In this document: positions 57,363-64,000 of the stretch, piece after piece
Numbering within the stretch: position 1 is the stretch's first letter
Layout of the letters: each line of letters begins with the position of its first letter
Assembly (NCBI GenBank): GCA_937925685.1
Contig: CALAMI010000010.1
Coordinates: forward strand, 310,001 to 374,000
Direction of reading: 5' to 3'
DNA: 64,000 bases
Origin: Candidatus Binatia bacterium
Lineage (GTDB): Bacteria; Desulfobacterota; Binatia; HRBIN30
Notes under the pieces: model-generated
Database searches by the model: none
What the model saw: only the letters and a program-made list of their open reading frames with translations
Told to the model about the DNA's origin: nothing
Position numbers and translations under genes: made by a program

Positions 57363-58139
57363 TCAAGCGAATTTTGCCTGCCGCTTTTCCAGGAAGGCTC
57401 GCAGCCCCTCCCGAGAGTCGGGATGGGCAAACGTGAGCGCAAACGCATCCGCCTCGCGCTCGCAGCCGCTTCGCAAATCCATATGTTCGGCCGCGCGCAA
57501 GACTGCCTTCGCTTGCTGCAAGGCAAAGGCCGGCTTACCCGCAAGTTCTCGCGCCAAGGTATCCACCACACTCAATAAGTCTCCAGCCGGCACAACGCGG
57601 TCCACTAACCCTATGCGCAGCGCCGCCTCGGCCGAGATGCGACTTCCCGAAAATACCAAGTAGCGCGCCATTCCCGGACCCACGCGGCGCAGGAGCCGCT
57701 GGGTCCCACCAAAGCCCGGGATGATCCCCAAGTTGATTTCCGGCTGCCCAAGCTGGGCATCGTCACTGGCCACAATGAGGTCACACGCGAGGGCAAGTTC
57801 CAACCCTCCACCTAACGCATAGCCATGGATGGCAGCGATCACCGGCGCAGGGAACTCTTCGATATTGTGAAAGAGAATTTGACCGCGCCGGGAGAAGGAC
57901 CGAGCCTCCGTCGGCGTCATCTTCTCCATTTCTCCAATATCTGCGCCGGCAACGAACGCTCGCTCTCCCGTGCCACGAACAACCACACAGCGAGGCGCTC
58001 GGTCCTGTAATTCCCCGAACACCTGCTCGAGCTCGGTCAGCACTTGCAAATTCAGAGCATTGAGTGCCTGTGGGCGTTGAATGACCACGTGGGCCACATG
58101 GTCCTCCATATCGCAGCGAACCAGTGCGTCTCCGCCCAT
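57363..58139 (-). CDS. Enoyl-CoA hydratase/crotonase
   Basis: 258 residues. Both catalytic Glu are present: Glu114 in GGGLELALACD and Glu134 in GQPEINLGIIPGFGGTQRL; oxyanion loop FVAGADIGEM. This is the full signature of a short-chain enoyl-CoA hydratase or 3-hydroxybutyryl-CoA dehydratase. ATG 58139 lies five bases after the glpX stop, with GGAG upstream. Co-transcription with the mutase fits a chain-degradation or assimilation pathway. Confidence 0.88.
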   Translation of the reverse strand: MGGDALVRCDMEDHVAHVVIQRPQALNALNLQVLTELEQVFGELQDRAPRCVVVRGTGERAFVAGADIGEMEKMTPTEARSFSRRGQILFHNIEEFPAPVIAAIHGYALGGGLELALACDLIVASDDAQLGQPEINLGIIPGFGGTQRLLRRVGPGMARYLVFSGSRISAEAALRIGLVDRVVPAGDLLSVVDTLARELAGKPAFALQQAKAVLRAAEHMDLRSGCEREADAFALTFAHPDSREGLRAFLEKRQAKFA

Positions 58140-58143
58140 CGGC

Positions 58144-59097
58144 TCAGTACTCCGGCTTAAAGTCAAAGCGATGGATCGCTTCAATATAACGAACTGTATG
58201 CGTGCGCGAGCGCATCACCAAAGAATTCGTTGTTGCACCGCCGCGGAAAAAACGAACGCCGCGCAACAAATCTCCGTTGGTGACCCCAGTGGCGGCAAAC
58301 ATCACACTGCCGCTCGCCATTTCGTCTGCAGTATACTTGTGGTTTGCATCTTCAATGCCAAGGGCATGGCAGCGGCGCAATTCTTCGTCATTTCGCGGGC
58401 GCAACCGAGCCTGCATCCCTCCACCGGCGCAGCGAATGGCCGCTGCCGTCAAGATTCCCTGGGTGGCACCGCCGACGCCCAGAAGCATGTCAATGCCTGC
58501 CTCGGGACGCACCGTTGCAATCCCGGCCGCGACATCGCCGTCGGGCAGCAACTTGATGCGCGCCCCAGCCTTGCGCACCTCGGCAATCAGTGCCGCATGG
58601 CGCGGTCGGTCGAGAATGGCCACGGTGAGGTCAGCAACGTACACGCCTTTAGCTTCTGCCAACGCCTTTAGATTCTCTGTCGGCGAGCGGTCGAGATCGA
58701 CGACATCTCGTCCTTCTGGACCGACAACGATTTTCTCCATATGCGTTTCTGGGCAACGCAAGAACCCATCCCGTTCCGCAAAGGCAATGATCGAAAGCGC
58801 GTTGTACCCGCCGGTGGCGCAAATCGACGCCCCTTCCAAGGCATCAAGGGCGACATCGATTTCTGGTCCCTCCCCACTCCCCACCACTTCACCTACATAG
58901 AGGACATCTGCCACATCCGGATCGCCTTCGCCCAACGCCACCCGGCCACGGATAGCAATGGAGCGAATGGCCTTCCGCATTGCCTCCGCCGCAGCACGGT
59001 CGGCACCGACTACGTCACCACGCCCCATCAGCCGCGCTGCAGCCAGCGCTGCCGCTTCAGTGACGCGGACTGCTTCGAGGGCCAGATTCCGATCCAT
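58144..59097 (-). CDS. glpX: Class II fructose-1,6-bisphosphatase
   Basis: 317 residues of the GlpX class: ADRAAAEAMRKAI, VALGEGDPDVADVLYVGEVVG, EIDVALDALEGAS (metal loop, normally DPLEGT; here DALEGA), and DMLLGVGGATQGILTAAAIRCAGG, GVTNGDLLRGV. Dephosphorylates fructose 1,6-bisphosphate in gluconeogenesis. First gene of the mutase operon, which would couple gluconeogenesis to growth on an organic or fatty acid substrate. The altered metal loop is noted but may still be functional. Confidence 0.88.
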   Translation of the reverse strand: MDRNLALEAVRVTEAAALAAARLMGRGDVVGADRAAAEAMRKAIRSIAIRGRVALGEGDPDVADVLYVGEVVGSGEGPEIDVALDALEGASICATGGYNALSIIAFAERDGFLRCPETHMEKIVVGPEGRDVVDLDRSPTENLKALAEAKGVYVADLTVAILDRPRHAALIAEVRKAGARIKLLPDGDVAAGIATVRPEAGIDMLLGVGGATQGILTAAAIRCAGGGMQARLRPRNDEELRRCHALGIEDANHKYTADEMASGSVMFAATGVTNGDLLRGVRFFRGGATTNSLVMRSRTHTVRYIEAIHRFDFKPEY

Positions 59098-59158
59098 CCC
59101 TTCACTCCCTGTGGGCTCTCCTTATCCAAGGTGAGAGCGACGGTCCAGCGGCTACCGC

Positions 59159-61756
59159 TCACGGCTCGCATGGCTGCAGGCCCAAAGCAACGCCGACCGC
59201 TCGGACGATCTCGTCGATGCTGATCTCACCATCGCCATTCGCATCCCCAGCCAAGCACTGGTCAACACCGACCACACCTAAAGCGATGTTGACCATTTGC
59301 ACCAACTCATCAATGGTAACCTCACCGTCCGATCCGCAGTCGCCCACGCACGTGCTCGACGCCGCAGTTGCCGTGGGACTCACCGTGGGCACCGGTGAAG
59401 GGGTTGGGCTCGGCGTTGCCGTATTGGTGTTGGTTTGGGTTGGCGTGATTGACGGGGTGCTACTGGCTGTCATGGTTGCAGTGGCAGTAGCGGCAGCGGT
59501 GGCAGTGGCCGTGGCCGTTACCGTGGCAGTCGCAGTCGTAGTGGCCGTAGCAGTGGCCGTACCGGTTGGGGTGGTGGTGAAACTTGCCGTCGGTGTTGCC
59601 GACGAACTTGGAGACGGCGTTGGCGTCATGCTGGGGGTCGGAGTGGGGGTCCATGTCGCGCTTGAGGTAAACGTTGCGGTGAGCGTGGGGGTTGCAGTAG
59701 CCGTAAGGGTGGGCGTAGCGGACGCGGAAAATGTCGGGCTCGGGGTCAGTGTGAACGTAAAGGTTGCTGTTATCGTTGGCGTCGGAGTTGGAGTAGCTGG
59801 CGGTGCGGGCGTTGGCGTGCTTGTAGGAGTGGGCGTCGGTGCGTCCGGGCAAACGGCACAGCCAATTTGCGCATCGCATGCCACGTTCCCGGGACAAAAC
59901 TCCGGCGGCGGGCAGCTTTCCTGCCGGCAGGCGAAGCTACAGCCATCGCAATTCAAAGCGTTGCCATCGTCGCACTCTTCGGGGAATTCTACCCTGCGAT
60001 CGCCGCAAGTAGGGCAAGGGAACAAACAATCTTCGCTCGGATCCAGCCTTGTACAGAGGGGGAGGGGATTCAGTATCGGGGTCGGTCGCACCGAGTTTGT
60101 CGCCAAGGTTGGCGGCGTTGAATTCGGGTAAAACAAGCTGACGCTGCCGTCCACCCCAGCAGCCGTGGTTTTTACCGCAGTCACGACGCCGCTCACCTGA
60201 AGTCTCTTGCGCGCCGTAAGCCGGTGCGCTCCCCCTGCTTCCGGCCCGTTGGAGTTGACCCGGCCGTTTGCGGCAACCACGAGCTCGCACGCTTCCAAAT
60301 CAGTCGTTCCTCCTTCGCCGCAGCCCTCCGGACCACATGGGCCTCCGGTGACGCTCAGTGTATTGGCAACGGTGAGATTTCCGATCCCTCCGTCGCCCGC
60401 GAGCATTTCCACGTCGCCACCAGTGGAAGCTCTGCCTCGCCCGCTGACATCGATCGGCGCATTCAGCACAATGTGGCGTCCGGCGACGACCTGAAGGCCA
60501 CCCCCCTCCAAGCCGCCGCTTGCATCGATCGCCACAGCCACCTGCGACGACGTGATGACGTCGCGCGTTGCTGAAAACGCAATCGTACCTCCAGTCGCAG
60601 CGCTGCCGTTTCCCCGCGCCGATACAGTCTTGCCCGCAGAAATCGTGATGTCACCGTTGGCGGAGACGTCAATGTCCCCTCCATCTCCGTCCGGTTCCCC
60701 GCCCTCGAGACGAACATTGGCGTCAAACACCACGTCACCCAATAACGTCTCCACCGAGAGCGAACCGCCTTCGCCTCCAACGGTCTGGCTTCCTGCCCCC
60801 ACTGCAGTAACGACGCCAGCAAAAGCGATTCGTCGCCCGGCCAAAACGCTAATCGTTCCGCCGCTGCCTGCATCGCTCCCTGCACCATTGGCGTTGATGC
60901 TCCCGAGAGCGATTTCGCCGCCCGCAACTACATCGAGCGTACCGCCGTTGCTTCCACGAACCTCGATCACGGTGTTCGAAGCTAAGGCGATGTTGCCCCT
61001 AGCCTCCAATGTGATTTCTCCCCCTCCCCGGGCACCTGAGCTGCCACCGGCAGCCAGAATCTCCGTCAACGGAATGCTGTTCGAGGACAGGTTCCTCCCA
61101 GCGGTTACCGTGATCTTTCCTCCGTCTGCCTCCGCCTTCAGATTACTCGCTGTCAACACTCCGTTGAGGCTCACATCGCCCGCAGCTTCGATGTGGATCA
61201 CCCCGGCGGCATTATTTCCTGAAGCATCGATGCGTGAACGGTTGTTGGACACACCTTGCAGATCCACAGAGCCGGAAGCACGAATTCGCACGGTTCCGCC
61301 GTTGACCCCTCGCCCCGAATTCCCCGTTCCCTTAGCGTCAATGGACGTACCAGGGACCATAGTGAAGTTTGCTGCCAAAATGGTCAGTTCACCCGAGGCC
61401 ACGACAAACTTACTGCCAGAGCCCAAGGTGACGTTTCGGCCAGAGAAGTCGAACGTACAAGGAGCTGCCGTAGGTACTTCGTACGTTTTCGTAATGATGC
61501 AATTGCCGCTTGGTCCGCAATTCGGTTCTTGCCCAATGATGTCGGTGGCGGAGCAAGCGGGAATTGCTTGCGCTTCCCAACTCGTCGCCACCATCGCTGC
61601 CACTGCGATGACCGCAGCGAGGAGCTGCCTAGCGGAAACCGATGGGCGTGCACCTTTCGCGCCAAGCACGGTGCCCCAAGACGGACCCGTGTCACCCAAC
61701 CCCGCAGAGACCCTTCGCCACGGGCTATCCTGTGGAGGCCCTTTTGCGAGGCTCAC
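59159..61756 (-). CDS. Giant exported protein: beta-helix, Cys repeat, Pro/Thr linker, EF-hand end
   Basis: 865 residues with the same order of parts as the 48.6-51.5 kb protein: signal peptide (~43-65, LLAAVIAVAAMVATSWEAQA), ~450 residues of Gly-rich beta repeats (IDASGxxxGG type), a Cys module with [16 protein letters not shown], and a long Pro/Thr-rich linker. Instead of the ~280-residue C-terminal domain it ends in a paired EF-hand, dockerin-like module (~805-862): GDCGSDGEVTIDEL and GDANGDGEISIDEI. GTG start overlaps the hom stop (GTGA); GTG 61669 is an alternative. Probably a calcium-dependent surface protein, by inference. Confidence 0.72.
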   Translation of the reverse strand: MSLAKGPPQDSPWRRVSAGLGDTGPSWGTVLGAKGARPSVSARQLLAAVIAVAAMVATSWEAQAIPACSATDIIGQEPNCGPSGNCIITKTYEVPTAAPCTFDFSGRNVTLGSGSKFVVASGELTILAANFTMVPGTSIDAKGTGNSGRGVNGGTVRIRASGSVDLQGVSNNRSRIDASGNNAAGVIHIEAAGDVSLNGVLTASNLKAEADGGKITVTAGRNLSSNSIPLTEILAAGGSSGARGGGEITLEARGNIALASNTVIEVRGSNGGTLDVVAGGEIALGSINANGAGSDAGSGGTISVLAGRRIAFAGVVTAVGAGSQTVGGEGGSLSVETLLGDVVFDANVRLEGGEPDGDGGDIDVSANGDITISAGKTVSARGNGSAATGGTIAFSATRDVITSSQVAVAIDASGGLEGGGLQVVAGRHIVLNAPIDVSGRGRASTGGDVEMLAGDGGIGNLTVANTLSVTGGPCGPEGCGEGGTTDLEACELVVAANGRVNSNGPEAGGAHRLTARKRLQVSGVVTAVKTTAAGVDGSVSLFYPNSTPPTLATNSVRPTPILNPLPLCTRLDPSEDCLFPCPTCGDRRVEFPEECDDGNALNCDGCSFACRQESCPPPEFCPGNVACDAQIGCAVCPDAPTPTPTSTPTPAPPATPTPTPTITATFTFTLTPSPTFSASATPTLTATATPTLTATFTSSATWTPTPTPSMTPTPSPSSSATPTASFTTTPTGTATATATTTATATVTATATATAAATATATMTASSTPSITPTQTNTNTATPSPTPSPVPTVSPTATAASSTCVGDCGSDGEVTIDELVQMVNIALGVVGVDQCLAGDANGDGEISIDEIVRAVGVALGLQPCEP
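59360..59850 (-). repeat. Pro/Thr low-complexity coding repeat
   Basis: Encodes the ~165-residue Pro/Thr/Ala-rich linker (TPTPTS, TATATATA types) of the EF-hand-ending protein. Codons alternate so that the plus strand reads as Val/Gly/Ala runs. Confidence 0.75.
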
Positions 61757-63078
61757 ACGCTTTCCTTCCCGAGTTCTTCTTCGATCGGCAAAGTCACTGG
61801 CGCGCCACGGACCATTCGCGTCCGCACGATCCGCTGTAAGGCGCGCTGCACTTGCCCGAACCGAGCCCGGTGGGTACGCATCACCACCGGCACCCAGCCG
61901 TTTTGTTGTTGTCCTTGTTGGACCACTGCTGCGATGGACACCTTCTCGCGACCCAAAATGCCGGCAACCTGAGCCAACACGCCGGGACGGTCGGCCAAGG
62001 AGAGGCGCAGGTAAAACTCGGACTCCACGGACTCCGGCGCCACCAGTTTCGCTTCCCGCTGTTGCGACCAGCGGTACCCAAGCGGATAAGGCGTTCTGCT
62101 CGCCTCGCCCAGCAAAAACCGGGCTGCATCCACGATATCTGCCAGCACCGCTGTGGCCGTCGGCATCATTCCCGCACCTAGCCCATAGTAAAATGTTTGT
62201 CCAAGAGCCTCGCCTTGCACCACGATTCCATTGTACGCACCGTTCACATCCGCCAAAACATGCTCTCGCCGAATCATCGTGGGTGCCACTCTCGCCTCTA
62301 TGTGTGTGCCAAGAAGCTTGGCAATTGCAAGCAATTTAATTGCGTAACCCAGCTCGGCGGCATACTGCATGTCCACAGCGGTGACGTGTCGAATTCCTTC
62401 CACCGGGATGGCGCGGAAGGGAACGCGTCGACCGAAGGCAAGCTGAATCAACAAACACAGCTTGTGAGCCGCATCGATGCCGTCGACATCGTACGTCGGA
62501 TCGGCCTCGGCAAGGCCCTGCGCCTGAGCTCGCGACAGAACCTCCTCGAACGACGCACGATTTCGGCTCATTTCGGTAAGAATGTAGTTCGAAGTCCCGT
62601 TCACAATTCCATAAATCGCCCGCACCCGATCACCGACGAGCCCATCTCTTAACGTGCGGATGATCGGAATTCCTCCACCGACGCTCGCCTCGAATCCTAG
62701 GGGGACGCCAGCCCGTTCGGCGGCTTGGAAGATCTCGCTTCCATGGACGGCTAGCAAGGCCTTGTTGGCGGTAACCACGCATTTGCCACGCCGCAAAGCG
62801 TCGAGAACGAAGGACCGCGCTGGCTCGTAGCCACCGATCAGCTCGACGACGATGTCCACATCCGCAGCGTCAATAAGCTCGGTTGCATCGCGCGTCATCA
62901 TGCCGTGCGGCAGCTCCACACCCCGGTCACGTTCCAAGTCGAGGTCGGCAACGCGAACCAGCCGCAACCACGCACCGAGCCGATCATGAAGCTTACGTTC
63001 TTGCGCCTGCAGAAGTCGAATCACCCCGGTACCAATTGTTCCAAACCCAATGACGCCAACACCGAGAACGCGCTTCAT
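61753..63078 (-). CDS. hom: Homoserine dehydrogenase
   Basis: 441 residues. NAD(P) site GVIGFGTIGTGVIRLL, TANKALLAVHG, GIVNGTSNYILTEMS, EADPTYDVDGIDAAHKLCLL with the catalytic Lys/Asp region, and a C-terminal ACT domain (LRLSLADRPGVLAQVAGILG) for allosteric threonine control. Reduces aspartate semialdehyde to homoserine. ATG 63078 with GGGG nearby is preferred to GTG 63087. Downstream of the aminotransferase gene, 55 bases apart, as in many related genomes. Confidence 0.93.
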   Translation of the reverse strand: MKRVLGVGVIGFGTIGTGVIRLLQAQERKLHDRLGAWLRLVRVADLDLERDRGVELPHGMMTRDATELIDAADVDIVVELIGGYEPARSFVLDALRRGKCVVTANKALLAVHGSEIFQAAERAGVPLGFEASVGGGIPIIRTLRDGLVGDRVRAIYGIVNGTSNYILTEMSRNRASFEEVLSRAQAQGLAEADPTYDVDGIDAAHKLCLLIQLAFGRRVPFRAIPVEGIRHVTAVDMQYAAELGYAIKLLAIAKLLGTHIEARVAPTMIRREHVLADVNGAYNGIVVQGEALGQTFYYGLGAGMMPTATAVLADIVDAARFLLGEASRTPYPLGYRWSQQREAKLVAPESVESEFYLRLSLADRPGVLAQVAGILGREKVSIAAVVQQGQQQNGWVPVVMRTHRARFGQVQRALQRIVRTRMVRGAPVTLPIEEELGKESV

Positions 63079-63133
63079 CTTCCCCACACCCTCTGCCGCT
63101 CGCAGGATTCAACCGCCCACGCCTAGCTCGTGC

Positions 63134-64000
63134 TCAGGAAACCCCCTGTAGCCGACTTTGCCCCCTACGCTCAAACGCCCGCCGAATTCCACGCAGGGCT
63201 TGTCGAATGCGGTGCTCATTTTCGATCAGCGCAAAACGCACAAAGCCGTCACCATGTTCTCCAAAGCCGACCCCGGGCGAGACGGCAACTTTCGCCTCAC
63301 GCAGCAAAAACTTCGCAAATTCTAGGGATCCCAAGTGAGCAAATGGCGCGGGAATCGGGGCCCACACGAACATGGTAGCTTGGGGCTTCTCCACAGCCCA
63401 ACCCAAGCGTTGTAGGCCCTCCACCAAAACGTTGCGTCTTGTCTCATAGCGTGATCGAATTTCCTCCACCCACTCTTGCGGCCCGTTCAACGCGTGGATG
63501 GCGGCAATTTGAATGGGCTGGAACATCCCATAATCCAAATAACTCTTGATGCGCGCCAGGGCATGGACCATTGCTGCGTTCCCAACGGCAAAGCCCACGC
63601 GCCATCCCGGCATGTTGTAGCTCTTCGACAGGGTGAAGAACTCAACGGCCAAGTCCTTTGCCCCTGGCACTTGCAGGATACTAGGTGCGCGGTAGCCATC
63701 GAAACAAAGATCAGCGTACGCCAAGTCATGGACGATCATGATCTCGTGCTCACGCGCCAAGGCCACCACCTTCTCGAAGAACTTGAGTTCCACCACTTGA
63801 GTGGTGGGATTGTGGGGAAAGTTAAGGACAATCATTTTCGGGCGCGGTCGGCACGAACGCGTGGCTTCGAGCAACTGGCTGAGAAAGTCTTGTCCTGGAA
63901 GCAATGGCACCGGGCGGACGTCTCCGCCGGCAATGATCACGGAATATTGGTGGATGGGGTATGTGGGACTCGGGCATAGCACTACGTCTCCGGGACCAAG
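63134..64000 (-). CDS. Class I aminotransferase, AlaC/LL-DAP type (5' end cut)
   Basis: Open to the right edge; ~289 residues of the C-terminal part are seen. [27 protein letters not shown] (PLP phosphate segment), [18 protein letters not shown], and the Schiff-base Lys in [19 protein letters not shown]. Closest to alanine/valine-pyruvate and LL-diaminopimelate aminotransferases. Adjacent hom suggests a role in amino acid biosynthesis. The exact amino donor/acceptor pair is not determinable. Confidence 0.85.
   Translation of the reverse strand, partial: LGPGDVVLCPSPTYPIHQYSVIIAGGDVRPVPLLPGQDFLSQLLEATRSCRPRPKMIVLNFPHNPTTQVVELKFFEKVVALAREHEIMIVHDLAYADLCFDGYRAPSILQVPGAKDLAVEFFTLSKSYNMPGWRVGFAVGNAAMVHALARIKSYLDYGMFQPIQIAAIHALNGPQEWVEEIRSRYETRRNVLVEGLQRLGWAVEKPQATMFVWAPIPAPFAHLGSLEFAKFLLREAKVAVSPGVGFGEHGDGFVRFALIENEHRIRQALRGIRRAFERRGQSRLQGVS

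Noticed and set aside
59217-60131. Val/Gly/Ala-rich plus-strand frame of ~300 residues
   Set aside because: It is the reverse complement of the Pro/Thr/Ala coding repeat of the giant exported protein; no ribosome site.
60552-62339. Long plus-strand open frame (~595 residues) antisense to the giant protein and hom
   Set aside because: It runs opposite to two well-supported genes. Its composition (Pro/Ser/Arg-rich, no motifs) is what high-GC antisense frames give.

Overview
The window is a high-GC bacterial chromosome segment, densely coded on both strands, with no rRNA, phage, insertion sequence, plasmid or CRISPR signature. The gene mix (class III CoA-transferases, many acyl-CoA ligases, an acyl-CoA dehydrogenase, crotonases, a B12-dependent acyl-CoA mutase, a DUF6285/phosphotransferase pair, a type IV pilin-like protein, and long Pro/Thr-rich exported proteins with 'myxo-type' cysteine repeats and EF-hand ends) resembles Desulfobacterota-like lineages such as Candidatus Binatia/Binatota. 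That placement is inference from gene content only.

Layout. 0-4.1 kb: partial DUF4340 protein, hisC, an unknown gene, gltX, then tRNA-Gln(CTG) and tRNA-Glu(CTC). 4.8-9.5 kb: an acyl-CoA ligase divergent from two class III CoA-transferase subunits and an isochorismatase-like protein. 9.6-12.8 kb: pilin-like protein, small envelope genes, and a CoA-disulfide reductase-rhodanese fusion. 12.8-24.1 kb: central carbon and translation genes (glk, pgm, gpmA, gap, tRNA-Arg, cysS, acs, a GH57 enzyme). 25.1-26.5 kb: lytic transglycosylase, pgsA, tRNA-Arg(ACG). 27.3-31.7 kb: acyl-CoA ligase, acyl-CoA dehydrogenase, JAMM peptidase, panE-like reductase. 32-37 kb: membrane glycosyltransferase-like protein, lysyl oxidase-like protein, sugar nucleotidyltransferase overlapping galactokinase. 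37-42 kb: phosphotransferase, lipoprotein, DUF6285 protein and two PaaK-like ligases. 42-48.6 kb: hydrolase, RDD membrane protein, amidohydrolase, crotonase-like protein, TetR regulator, MaoC-like protein. 48.6-61.8 kb: two paralogous giant exported proteins flanking a minus-strand operon (glpX, crotonase, DUF2007, acyl-CoA mutase large and small subunits, geranylgeranyl-reductase-like flavoprotein, LLM oxidoreductase) and a BtuF-like protein. 61.8-64 kb: hom and a class I aminotransferase cut by the right edge.

The parts most worth following up are: a 14-base palindrome shared by three fatty-acyl/CoA promoter regions, including the tetR promoter, which suggests one small regulon; a CoA-transferase pair in which only one subunit keeps the catalytic Asp; a PaaK-like pair in which one member has lost its ATP-binding loop; an acyl-CoA mutase with a Tyr/Gln substrate-pocket combination; the two giant beta-helix/Cys-repeat/Pro-Thr proteins; and a bacterial lysyl oxidase-like protein keeping all copper and quinone-cofactor residues. 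Start codons were often chosen from family fit and Shine-Dalgarno spacing and are uncertain where stated.
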